Assembly: GCA_946403615.1 (NCBI GenBank)
Contig: CAMJAO010000025.1
Coordinates: forward strand, 1-14,418
Length of the DNA: 14,418 bases
Direction of reading: 5' to 3'
From: an uncultured Prevotellaceae bacterium
GTDB lineage: Bacteria > Bacteroidota > Bacteroidia > Bacteroidales > Bacteroidaceae
Of the stretch, positions 5,920 through 13,113 are shown in pieces. The notes under the pieces were generated by a model. It was not told the origin of the DNA and ran no database searches. It saw only the letters and a program-made list of their open reading frames with translations. The first letter of the stretch is position 1. Every line of letters begins with the position of its first letter. A program made the position numbers and the translations under genes.

Positions 5920-6516
5920 ATGACTGACAAAAAACAAATAAAAACCGCACTTATCTCCGTTTTTCACAAAGACGGATTGGACGAGTTGCTGAAAAAATTG
6001 AATGAAGAAGGGGTAAAATTCCTTTCTACTGGAGGTACACAGAAATTTATCGAGTCGTTGGGTTATGAATGCCAAACGGTGGAGAGTGTGACCACCTATC
6101 CGTCGATTCTCGGCGGACGTGTCAAGACACTTCATCCTAAAGTGTTCGGTGGCATTCTGGGTCGCCGTGACTTGGAGTCTGACCGTGAGCAGATGGCACA
6201 ATACGAGATTCCCGAGATTGATCTCGTCATCGTCGACCTTTATCCCTTTGAGGATACCGTGGCTAGTGGCGCTTCTGAGGCTGACATCATTGAGAAAATC
6301 GATATAGGCGGCATTTCACTTATCCGTGCCGGTGCCAAAAACTTCAATGATGTGGTCATCGTGCCGAGCAAAGCCGAATATTGCGTGCTGCTCGACATCC
6401 TCAAGGAAAAAGGCGCATACACCAACCTGGCCGACCGTCGTATGTTCGCTACTCGCGCCTTTGGCGTCAGTTCACACTACGACACCGCCATTCACGGGTA
6501 TTTCGCTGGTCTTTAG
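5920..6516 (+). CDS. purH: IMP cyclohydrolase, single-domain PurH
   Basis: It closes the purine ring (FAICAR to IMP), the last step of de novo IMP synthesis. The 198 residues cover exactly the N-terminal cyclohydrolase (MGS-like) domain of bifunctional PurH: LSTGGT (35-40), YPSILGGRVKTLHPK (60-74), DLYPFE (106-111) and EKIDIGGISLIRAGAKN (125-141). Lys69, Tyr108, Asp128 and Lys140 correspond to the catalytic/binding residues Lys66, Tyr104, Asp125 and Lys137 of human ATIC. The AICAR transformylase half, about 300 more residues in usual PurH (about 510 total), is absent: the frame stops right after 'SSHYDTAIHGYFAGL', and the 132 nt that follow are repeats, not decayed coding sequence. An active cyclohydrolase with the formyl transfer done by another protein is the simplest reading. 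The gene has a consensus promoter and sits just before mreB, a common Bacteroidales arrangement. Confidence 0.92.
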   Translation: MTDKKQIKTALISVFHKDGLDELLKKLNEEGVKFLSTGGTQKFIESLGYECQTVESVTTYPSILGGRVKTLHPKVFGGILGRRDLESDREQMAQYEIPEIDLVIVDLYPFEDTVASGASEADIIEKIDIGGISLIRAGAKNFNDVVIVPSKAEYCVLLDILKEKGAYTNLADRRMFATRAFGVSSHYDTAIHGYFAGL

Positions 6517-6517
6517 A

Positions 6518-6613
6518 GACTAGAGGTTAGAGGTCGGAGGTTAGAGAATACTTCACTATTTGAGGGCTATTGTCTCCACTCTTTTACTCCTCCACTTCCT
6601 CCCTCCACTCCCG
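6518..6613. repeat. Inverted purine/pyrimidine array of 7-nt repeats between purH and mreB
   Basis: Right after the purH stop come four heptads in phase: GACTAGA, GGTTAGA, GGTCGGA, GGTTAGA (6518-6545). About 30 nt later a pyrimidine-rich arm (6574-6613; CTCCACT, CCTCCACTT, CCTCCACTCCC words) is roughly complementary to it. The two arms could fold into a long imperfect hairpin with G-U pairs. A related array follows rodA at 12528-12612. The element may act as a weak terminator or attenuator between purH and mreB. No clear promoter for mreB is visible; TACTTTTC at 6627-6634 misses the consensus by one base and lacks a -33. Confidence 0.55.
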
Positions 6614-6648
6614 ATTTTTCACTTATTACTTTTCACAAATCACTTAAG

Positions 6649-7671
6649 ATGGGATTCTTTTCTTTTATACAAGAAATAGCGATGGACTTGGGTACCGCCA
6701 ATACCATTATCATCAGCGATGATAAGATAGTGGTGGACGAGCCATCTGTGGTGGCGCTCGACCGACGGACAGACAAGATGATAGCCGTGGGCGAGAAAGC
6801 CAAACTGATGTATGAGAAGACGCATGACAATATACGAACTATCCGTCCGCTGCGCGATGGTGTGATAGCCGACTTTACAGCCTGTGAGCAGATGATGCGC
6901 GGACTGATCAAGATGGTACACTCCGGTAGCCGTCTGTTCTCGCCTTCACTGCGTATGGTCATCGGTGTGCCTTCTGGCGCTTCCGAGGTGGAATTGCGCG
7001 CTGTGCGCGACTCTGCCGAACATGCCGACGGCCGCGATGTGTATCTGATATTTGAACCGATGGCCGCCGCTATCGGTATCGGTATCGACGTCGAGGCTCC
7101 CGAGGGCAACATGATTGTCGACATAGGTGGCGGTTCCACTGAAATTGCCGTCATTTCACTGGGCGGTATTGTGTCGAACAACTCCATCCGTACTGCCGGC
7201 GACGATTTGACTGCCGACATTCAGGAGTACATGAGCCGCCAGCACAATGTGAAGGTGTCTGAGCGTATGGCCGAGCGTATCAAGATACACGTGGGCAGCG
7301 CATTGACCGACCTGGGCGATGAGACCCCCGAAGACTATATCGTGCACGGTCCTAACCGTATCACGGCTCTGCCCATGGAGGTGCCTGTGTGTTATCAGGA
7401 GATTGCCCACTGTCTGGACAAGACCATCGCCAAGATTGAAAATGCGGTGCTGTCAGCATTGGAACAGACACCCCCTGAGTTGTATGCCGATATCGTCCAC
7501 AACGGTATCTATCTCACCGGAGGCGGTGCATTGTTGAGGGGACTCGACAAACGTCTGCACGACAAAATCAACATCCCCTTCCATATCGCAGAAGACCCGT
7601 TGCACAGCGTGGCAAAAGGTGCGGGTGTGGCATTGAAGAATGTTGACCGCTTCTCGTTCCTCATGAGATAA
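6649..7671 (+). CDS. mreB: Rod shape-determining actin homologue MreB
   Basis: MreB forms membrane-bound antiparallel filaments that guide lateral cell-wall synthesis. The 340 residues match the usual length (about 335-350). Visible motifs of the actin fold are the phosphate-1 loop DLGTANT (13-19), RPLRDGVIADF (66-76), the catalytic-glutamate region EPMAAAIG (136-143), the phosphate-2 loop DIGGGSTEIAVISLGG (158-173), and the adenosine loop LTGGGALLRGLDKRL (289-303). The N-terminus MGFFSFIQEI is an amphipathic/hydrophobic segment suited to membrane contact. The start ATG follows a run with no Shine-Dalgarno sequence, normal for the phylum. It opens the mre-rod block and is followed 7 nt after its stop by a hairpin that may reduce read-through into mreC. 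Confidence 0.97.
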   Translation: MGFFSFIQEIAMDLGTANTIIISDDKIVVDEPSVVALDRRTDKMIAVGEKAKLMYEKTHDNIRTIRPLRDGVIADFTACEQMMRGLIKMVHSGSRLFSPSLRMVIGVPSGASEVELRAVRDSAEHADGRDVYLIFEPMAAAIGIGIDVEAPEGNMIVDIGGGSTEIAVISLGGIVSNNSIRTAGDDLTADIQEYMSRQHNVKVSERMAERIKIHVGSALTDLGDETPEDYIVHGPNRITALPMEVPVCYQEIAHCLDKTIAKIENAVLSALEQTPPELYADIVHNGIYLTGGGALLRGLDKRLHDKINIPFHIAEDPLHSVAKGAGVALKNVDRFSFLMR

Positions 7672-7678
7672 ACGACAC

Positions 7679-7726
7679 AGGCTGGCCTCACGCGTGTTAA
7701 CGGGTAGAGCCAGCCTTTATAAATTT
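7679..7726 (+). terminator. Hairpin with T-rich tail between mreB and mreC (attenuator)
   Basis: AGGCTGGC (7679-7686) pairs perfectly with GCCAGCCT (7709-7716), 8 pairs; the 22-nt loop contains the palindrome CACGCGTG (7689-7696). TTTATAAATTT follows. The structure begins 7 nt after the mreB stop and ends 17 nt before the mreC start. The tail is not a pure T-run and no new promoter is seen before mreC, so partial termination or mRNA processing is more likely than a full stop. Confidence 0.6.
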
Positions 7727-7733
7727 CTGGGCG

Positions 7734-8597
7734 GTGCGCAATCTATTAGAGTTTCTCTCACGGCATAACCACTGGTTCGTATTCATTTTATTAGAGGTGG
7801 TGGGATTGGTGCTGCTGTTTCAGTACAGCAGTTACCATGCAAGTGTGTGGTCCTCATCAGCCAACGCCATCACAGGCAAGGTGATGGAGGCCGACGCTTG
7901 GGTGGGCGCTTTCTTCCACATGCGTGGCGAGAATGAGGACCTGACTGTGCGCAACTTACAGTTGGAGCAGGAGGTGAACGCGCTGCGTACCCGACTGGAA
8001 GAACTGGAGCGTGCTGACACCACAGGCCAAGTGCGGCGCGGTTTGGAAATCGACTCGCTACAGACCATTGCCGCCAAAGTGATAGGAAACTCGGTGCACA
8101 AACCCAACAACTTGATGACGATAGACAAAGGCGAGGCCGACGGCGTGATGCCCGACATGGGTGTGGCCTGCGGCACTGGCGTGGTGGGTATTGTCTATAT
8201 GACTTCTGCCCATTATTCAGTGGTGATACCGGTGCTCAACGAGAAATCAAACATCAGTTGCGCCATTCGGGGCAGAGGCTATTTCGGTTATCTCCACTGG
8301 AATGGAGGCCCGAGCAATGTGGCATACGTGGATGATGTGCCCCGTCATGCGAAGTTCGAGACGGGCGACACCATCGTTACCAGCGGCTATTCCACTGTCT
8401 TTCCCGCAGGGCTGATGGTGGGTGTGGTGACGGAGCAACTTGACTCTCGCGACGGATTGTCATATCGTTTGAAAGTGAATCTGACGACGGATTATGCGCA
8501 GTTGCGCAATGTGTGTGTCATACGCTATGCCCGTAGGCAAAACGAGCAGGCAGAGTTGGAAGAGAAGGCTTTGGAAGCCCTAGAAGTGAAAAAGTAA
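7734..8597 (+). CDS. mreC: Rod shape-determining protein MreC
   Basis: MreC is a bitopic membrane protein that scaffolds and activates PBP2-RodA in the periplasm. The start is GTG at 7734: the translation from there, MRNLLEFLSRHNHW, is the family start, and no in-frame ATG occurs upstream or near. One membrane span covers about 14-32. A coiled coil (about 65-93, NEDLTVRNLQLEQEV...) serves dimerisation, followed by the two-lobed beta domain with DKGEADGVMPDMGV (131-144) and GDTIVTSGYSTVFPAGLMVG (211-230). The C-terminal tail after about 265 is charged. Length (287) is normal for Bacteroidota. The GTG start with no Shine-Dalgarno sequence, next to a hairpin, suggests modest translation. Confidence 0.95.
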   Translation: MRNLLEFLSRHNHWFVFILLEVVGLVLLFQYSSYHASVWSSSANAITGKVMEADAWVGAFFHMRGENEDLTVRNLQLEQEVNALRTRLEELERADTTGQVRRGLEIDSLQTIAAKVIGNSVHKPNNLMTIDKGEADGVMPDMGVACGTGVVGIVYMTSAHYSVVIPVLNEKSNISCAIRGRGYFGYLHWNGGPSNVAYVDDVPRHAKFETGDTIVTSGYSTVFPAGLMVGVVTEQLDSRDGLSYRLKVNLTTDYAQLRNVCVIRYARRQNEQAELEEKALEALEVKK

Positions 8598-8614
8598 CAG
8601 GGGAGGGCAGTAGC

Positions 8615-9121
8615 ATGGATTTTAGTTATCTGAAACATCTGTTAAGTTTTCTCGCTTTGGGATTGGTGCAAGTGTTTGTGCTCAATCACATCTCGTTGTA
8701 CGGCGTGGCCACACCGCTGCTGTATATCTTCTTTGTGCTGAAGATGCGTCGTAATTACCCCCGATGGGCAATCATCGTAGAGTCGTTCGTGCTCGGATTG
8801 TTGATGGATACCTTCCAGAATACACCTGGCGTGGGGGCATGTTCGATGACGCTGTTGGGCATGATACAACCCGTGTTGCTCGATTTGTTCGTCACGCGTG
8901 AGTTGGCGGAAGATGCCCGTCCTTCTGTGGCGGAACTCGGCCGTCTCAAATATTTCTATTACGTCACCATCTCCACTGTGATCTATTGTGTGGCGTTTTA
9001 CACATTGGAGATGTTTGCCTTCTTCAATTGGATGCAGTGGATAGAGCGCATCGTCGGCAGCAGTGTGCTCACGATATTGCTCATCATGCTGCTGGAGATG
9101 GCACAGAAACGCAAAGAATGA
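8615..9121 (+). CDS. mreD: Rod shape-determining protein MreD
   Basis: A 168-residue polytopic inner-membrane protein of the elongasome. About five to six hydrophobic segments can be seen (roughly 8-25, 32-43, 52-66, 75-93, 113-135, 145-162). 'FVLGLLMDTFQNTPGVGACSMTLLGM' in the middle contains the D-x(n)-G pattern typical of MreD (GLLxDxxxxxxxG). It starts 17 nt after the mreC stop, and GGGGAGGG just before the ATG is an unusually good Shine-Dalgarno sequence for this phylum, which supports the start. MreD proteins diverge strongly, so position between mreC and mrdA is part of the evidence. Confidence 0.92.
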   Translation: MDFSYLKHLLSFLALGLVQVFVLNHISLYGVATPLLYIFFVLKMRRNYPRWAIIVESFVLGLLMDTFQNTPGVGACSMTLLGMIQPVLLDLFVTRELAEDARPSVAELGRLKYFYYVTISTVIYCVAFYTLEMFAFFNWMQWIERIVGSSVLTILLIMLLEMAQKRKE

Positions 9122-9123
9122 AG

Positions 9124-9141
9124 CCTTGCGGTTGAGCAAGG
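9124..9141 (+). other. Small hairpin after mreD
   Basis: CCTTGC and GCAAGG form a perfect 6-bp stem with loop GGTTGA, 2 nt after the mreD stop. No T-run follows, so it is not a terminator in the usual sense; it may mark an mRNA 3'-end or processing site in the 84-nt gap before mrdA. Confidence 0.3.
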
Positions 9142-9205
9142 ATCAAAACTTCTAATACGACAAAAATGATAAGCTGGACTAAATGATGAATGAGAGGAAA
9201 AAAGA

Positions 9206-11071
9206 ATGAAAGAGTATGAACTTGACAAACGACGTTGGGTGATAGGTGGTGTGGCCATTGCCGTAGTGGTGATGTACATCATCCGCTTGTTCTATCTCCA
9301 GATTATGAGCCCCGACTACAAGAAAAACGCTGACAGCAACGCTTTTCTGAAGAAGGTGGAATATCCGTCGCGAGGCATCATCTCTGACCGAAACGGCAAA
9401 CTGTTGGTGTATAATAAGCCCTCATACGACATCATGGTGGTGATGAACGAGGTGGGCAGCCAACAAGATTCGCTCCAAGTGCTCGATACGTTGGAGTTCT
9501 GTCGTACGCTCGACATCACACCCGACTATTTCGAACGGCGTATGAGCGACATCAAAGACCGTTCGAAAAACCCGGGTTATTCGCCTTACACGCAACAGGT
9601 GTTCATCTCGCAACTGTCCGATCAGGAGTTCAGCCTTTTTTACGAGAAATCGCACCGTTTCCCGGGTTTTTACATCCAGAAACGAAGTGTACGCCAATAT
9701 GAATATCCCAATGCGGCGCTGGTGTTGGGCGATGTGGCAGAAGTGTCGCCAGCTGACATCAAGAAGGACGATTACTACCAGCCTGGCGATTATATCGGCA
9801 AGGTGGGGGTGGAGAGTTCCTACGAGACCTTCTTGCGCGGCAAGAAAGGTGTGCAGGTGCTCTTGCGCGACTCGCGCGGCCGCATACAGGGCAACTACCA
9901 AAACGGGGAATATGACACGCAGCCCACGCCGGGCAAAAACCTGACGTTGAGCATCGATATAGACTTGCAGAGCCTCGGCGAGCGTCTCATGGAGGGCAAA
10001 CTGGGCAGCATCGTGGCCATTGAGCCTTCCACGGGCGAGATATTGTGCCTGGTGTCAAGTCCTTCGTACGACCCGCACATGATGATTGGCCGCCAGCGCG
10101 GAAAGAACCACTTGGCATTGAGTCGCGACCCGATGAAACCGTTGCTCAACCGTGCCATCATGGGTACTTATCCGCCGGGCTCGACATTCAAAACCTCGCA
10201 GGCGCTCACGTTCCTCAGCGAGGATATCATCACCGAGGCCACCAACTATCCCTGCCACCGCGGATTTGTCTATTCGGGTATGCGTGTGGGATGTCACGGC
10301 CACGGCTCGCCCCTCAGCCTGATACCTGCCATCGGCACATCTTGCAATGGTTATTTCTGTTGGGGATTGTATCACATGCTGACCAACAAAAAATACAACG
10401 GCGTGTCGAATGCGATGAATGTGTGGCGCGACTATATGGTGAGCATGGGTTTCGGTTATAAACTGGGCGTGGATTTGCCCGGCGAGGCGCGAGGTATGAT
10501 TCCTAACGGCGATTTCTACGACAATGCTTTCAAAAACGGGTGGAACGCGCTCGGTGTCATCAGTATCGCCATCGGACAGGGTGAGGTGACGCTTACCCCG
10601 TTGCAAATAGCCAATCTGGGTGCCACCATCGCCAACCGTGGCTATTACATCACGCCTCATGTGGTGAAAGAGATTGAGGACACGCCTTTGGATTCTCTTT
10701 ATACCGTCAAGCACTACACGAAAGCGCCCCGCAGTGCCTACGAACTGGTGGTTCAGGGTATGCGCAGGGCTGTGCAGGCCGGTACTTGCCGTCGTGCCAA
10801 CCGTTCTGACTATGCGGTGTGCGGAAAGACCGGTACGGCGCAGAACAGAGGACGCGACCACAGTGCTTTCATGGGATTCGCACCGATGGAGGATCCGAAG
10901 ATTGCCATCGCCGTCTATGTGGAGAACGGCGGTTTCGGCGCCACGTTCGGTGTGCCTATCGGCGCGCTGATGATGGAACAGTATATCAAGGGAAAGTTGT
11001 CGTCATCGTCTGAGGCACAGGCGGCAAGTATCCAACGTAATCATATCAACTATGGCAAAGCAGACCGATAA
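9206..11071 (+). CDS. mrdA: Penicillin-binding protein 2, peptidoglycan transpeptidase
   Basis: A class B PBP that cross-links peptidoglycan during elongation, partner of RodA. The 621 residues start with a cytoplasmic tail and one membrane anchor (about 11-33). The dimerisation/pedestal domain begins at 'YPSRGIISDRNGKLL' (53-67) and includes 'GDYIGKVGVESSYE' (194-207). The transpeptidase domain has the active-site motif Ser326-T-F-Lys329, the SxN motif Ser379-Cys-Asn381, and the KTG motif Lys541-Thr-Gly543 followed by TAQN. All three catalytic motifs are intact, so the enzyme should be active and a beta-lactam target. AGAGG about 10 nt before the ATG supports the start. The last 20 nt overlap the start of rodA, which points to translational coupling. 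Its adjacency to mreBCD fixes the PBP2 assignment over the septal PBP3. Confidence 0.96.
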   Translation: MKEYELDKRRWVIGGVAIAVVVMYIIRLFYLQIMSPDYKKNADSNAFLKKVEYPSRGIISDRNGKLLVYNKPSYDIMVVMNEVGSQQDSLQVLDTLEFCRTLDITPDYFERRMSDIKDRSKNPGYSPYTQQVFISQLSDQEFSLFYEKSHRFPGFYIQKRSVRQYEYPNAALVLGDVAEVSPADIKKDDYYQPGDYIGKVGVESSYETFLRGKKGVQVLLRDSRGRIQGNYQNGEYDTQPTPGKNLTLSIDIDLQSLGERLMEGKLGSIVAIEPSTGEILCLVSSPSYDPHMMIGRQRGKNHLALSRDPMKPLLNRAIMGTYPPGSTFKTSQALTFLSEDIITEATNYPCHRGFVYSGMRVGCHGHGSPLSLIPAIGTSCNGYFCWGLYHMLTNKKYNGVSNAMNVWRDYMVSMGFGYKLGVDLPGEARGMIPNGDFYDNAFKNGWNALGVISIAIGQGEVTLTPLQIANLGATIANRGYYITPHVVKEIEDTPLDSLYTVKHYTKAPRSAYELVVQGMRRAVQAGTCRRANRSDYAVCGKTGTAQNRGRDHSAFMGFAPMEDPKIAIAVYVENGGFGATFGVPIGALMMEQYIKGKLSSSSEAQAASIQRNHINYGKADR

Positions 11072-12524
11072 AGGCTCAAGTGTGATACGCTCGCTCGACT
11101 GGTGGACAGTGGCTATCTATGTGGCACTGCTGGCTTTTGGCTGGCTCAGTGTCTGCGGCGCGTCGTATAGTTTTGAGAATCCCGATCTGTTCAGTCTCGA
11201 AACACGCTCGGGTATGCAGATAGTGTGGATAGGCACGTCACTGGTGCTGGGACTGGTCATTTTGTTGCTCGACAATCGTTACTACGACACGTTTGCCTAT
11301 GTGATTTACGGTGTCATGCTGGTGCTGCTGTTCGGTACCATCTTCAATCCGCATGAAATCAAAGGTTCGCGTTCGTGGCTGGTGATGGGCCCATTGCGAT
11401 TGCAGCCAGCCGAGTTTGCCAAGTTCGCCACCGCCTTGGCCATCAGCAAATACATGAGCGCCTACGGCTTCAGTATGCAGAACATGCGCAATTTCATCTC
11501 GGCATGTGCCATTGTGCTGTTCCCCATGATGCTGATTATCGGGCAGAAAGAGACGGGTTCAGCCTTGGTCTACCTGTCGTTCTTCCTTATGTTCTATCGT
11601 GAGGGAATGCCGGGTAGCATCTTGTTTGCGGGGGTGGCCATGGTCGTCTATTTCGTCTTGGGCATCCGCTATGAACAGTTGCAACTCCTCAATACGCCCA
11701 CGTCGGTGGGTAAGTTTGTCGTGCTTTTGTTGGTGCAGATATTCACTTCTGCCATGGTCTATGTCTATTGCAATGACAAGCGCAAAGCACTGGGCATCTT
11801 GAGTTATATACTTACGGTCACGTTCGGATTCCTGTTGTTCTCGGTCTATGTCATACCGTTCGATGTGGTGTGGGTACAATTGGTTATCTGTGCGGCGCTG
11901 ATAGGATTCCTCATGTATCAGGGATTGGGCTCGCGCGTACGCAATTACCTGTATATAGCACTGTTTTCGCTGGGCAGCATCATCTTTTTCTATTCGGCCA
12001 GTTATGTGCTCAATCAGGTGATGGGAGCCCACCAGCGCGCGCGTATCAATGTTCTGCTGGGTTTGGACGAGGATATCTCGGGTGCGGGATACAACGTGCA
12101 CCAGAGTGAGATAGCCATCGGTTCAGGCGGTTTGGCTGGTAAGGGCTTCCTCAATGGCACGCAGACGAAATTGAAGTTCGTGCCTGAGCAGGATACTGAC
12201 TTCATCTTCTGCACGGTGGGTGAGGAGGAAGGCTTCTTAGGCTCCTCGGCGGTACTGATATTGTTCTTACTGCTGATTTTAAGGATTATCTATCTGGCTG
12301 AACGACAACCGTTTAAGTTCGGGCGAGTGTATGGCTATTGCGTGCTCGGAATTTTCTTCTTCCATGTGTTTGTCAATGTGGGCATGGTGCTTGGTCTCAC
12401 GCCTGTCATTGGCATCCCTTTGCCATTCTTCAGTTATGGCGGCTCGTCGCTATGGGGCTTCACAATCCTGTTGTTTATCTTCCTCCGCATCGACGCCGGC
12501 AGAAAGGAGTTAGTGAAGGAGTAA
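11052..12524 (+). CDS. rodA: SEDS peptidoglycan glycosyltransferase RodA
   Basis: RodA polymerises lipid II into glycan strands for side-wall growth. The 490-residue polytopic protein shows SEDS hallmarks: GSRSWLVMGPLRLQPAEFAK (105-124), 'AIGSGGLAGKGFLNGTQTKL' (355-374), the VPEQDTDFIFCTVGEEEGFLG stretch (377-397) in which Asp383 aligns with the catalytic aspartate of E. coli RodA (Asp262), and the C-terminal GIPLPFFSYGGSSL (454-467). The chain is longer than E. coli RodA (370). The extra length lies mostly at about 220-315, where additional membrane spans are predicted by hydrophobicity; this extended form is, as I recall, usual in Bacteroidales. The start overlaps the mrdA end by 20 nt with no own ribosome site, so translation is probably coupled to mrdA. 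It is the last plus-strand gene of the block; an inverted heptad array follows it. Confidence 0.96.
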   Translation: MAKQTDKGSSVIRSLDWWTVAIYVALLAFGWLSVCGASYSFENPDLFSLETRSGMQIVWIGTSLVLGLVILLLDNRYYDTFAYVIYGVMLVLLFGTIFNPHEIKGSRSWLVMGPLRLQPAEFAKFATALAISKYMSAYGFSMQNMRNFISACAIVLFPMMLIIGQKETGSALVYLSFFLMFYREGMPGSILFAGVAMVVYFVLGIRYEQLQLLNTPTSVGKFVVLLLVQIFTSAMVYVYCNDKRKALGILSYILTVTFGFLLFSVYVIPFDVVWVQLVICAALIGFLMYQGLGSRVRNYLYIALFSLGSIIFFYSASYVLNQVMGAHQRARINVLLGLDEDISGAGYNVHQSEIAIGSGGLAGKGFLNGTQTKLKFVPEQDTDFIFCTVGEEEGFLGSSAVLILFLLLILRIIYLAERQPFKFGRVYGYCVLGIFFFHVFVNVGMVLGLTPVIGIPLPFFSYGGSSLWGFTILLFIFLRIDAGRKELVKE

Positions 12525-12527
12525 TGG

Positions 12528-12612
12528 TAAGGTTTAGTGTTTAAGGTTTAGTGTTTAGTGTTCTAACTGTATTTTAAAATCTCAAACCTCAAATCTCAAA
12601 TCTCAAACCTTA
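12528..12612. repeat. Inverted heptad-repeat hairpin between convergent rodA and gldH
   Basis: Left arm: four in-phase heptads GTTTAGT, GTTTAAG, GTTTAGT, GTTTAGT (12532-12559). Right arm: four in-phase heptads CTCAAAC, CTCAAAT, CTCAAAT, CTCAAAC (12581-12608), which on the minus strand read GTTTGAG/ATTTGAG. The outer ends TAAGGTTT (12528-12535) and AAACCTTA (12605-12612) are perfectly complementary, and the centre holds ATTTTAAAAT (12571-12580). The right arm touches the gldH stop and is followed by T-rich sequence on both outer sides. A bidirectional terminator is the likely function. It shares the 7-nt period with the array at 6518-6613. Confidence 0.6.
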
Positions 12613-13098
12613 TTTTTCTCTATGATCCAGTTTTATACCCACATCGTTGATGCCGGGAATGCTGTGGCGCCGCATGTTGTGGCCTACATTGATGTGGAGG
12701 GAATCACCCTTGTGGAGTGAGATAAATTTGAAAATCAATTGGTTTTGGTAGATGGAAAAACCCTTTCCGGCGGCATCGCCTTCATTGTCATAGATATCTA
12801 AGTCTAAAGTGTCGATGATATGTTTGCCGGAGGGAAGTACCTGTTGGTCAATGGTCAATGAGAGTTGACGGAAAGGGTAGTTGTTGTCTGTGCGGATGTT
12901 CAGTTCTTCGATATAGGTGCCGTCTTGTTCGATGGCGGGCACGTCGAAGGTGAGGAGACTGTCGCGGTCCCACCCTGTGGCGTCGGTATGCCGGTATTCG
13001 TCATACTGTGTATAAGGATGGCATGCCACTGCCGTGATGCACAGACACAACAGCAGTGGCATGAAAAGGGTGTGTAGATAGTGTTTCCGCTTGCTCAT
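12610..13098 (-). CDS. gldH: Gliding motility lipoprotein GldH family
   Basis: A predicted lipoprotein of 162 residues. I place the start at ATG 13098 (MSKRKHYLH), because a five-codon longer reading would need a TTG start. The signal peptide is followed by a lipobox A-V-A-Cys26, and the mature part begins HPYTQYDEYRHTDATGWDRDSLLTFDVP, a pattern typical of GldH. In Flavobacterium GldH is needed for gliding; homologues are also kept in non-gliding Bacteroidales, where the role is not clear. The mature domain is a single beta-rich unit with 'DLDIYDNEGDAAGKGFSIYQNQLIF'. It begins 15 nt after the ricT stop on the same strand, so the two are co-transcribed. The stop abuts the heptad-repeat hairpin shared with rodA. 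Confidence 0.85.
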   Translation of the reverse strand: MSKRKHYLHTLFMPLLLCLCITAVACHPYTQYDEYRHTDATGWDRDSLLTFDVPAIEQDGTYIEELNIRTDNNYPFRQLSLTIDQQVLPSGKHIIDTLDLDIYDNEGDAAGKGFSIYQNQLIFKFISLHKGDSLHINVGHNMRRHSIPGINDVGIKLDHREK

Positions 13099-13113
13099 CT
13101 CAAGAAAAAGCAA

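Noticed and set aside
10055..10861. A 268-codon minus-strand ORF opposite mrdA
   Set aside because: Antisense shadow over the PBP2 transpeptidase domain, with no family pattern.
13099..13113. Longer gldH start (five extra codons)
   Set aside because: It would need a TTG start; the ATG at 13098 gives a normal lipoprotein signal peptide.
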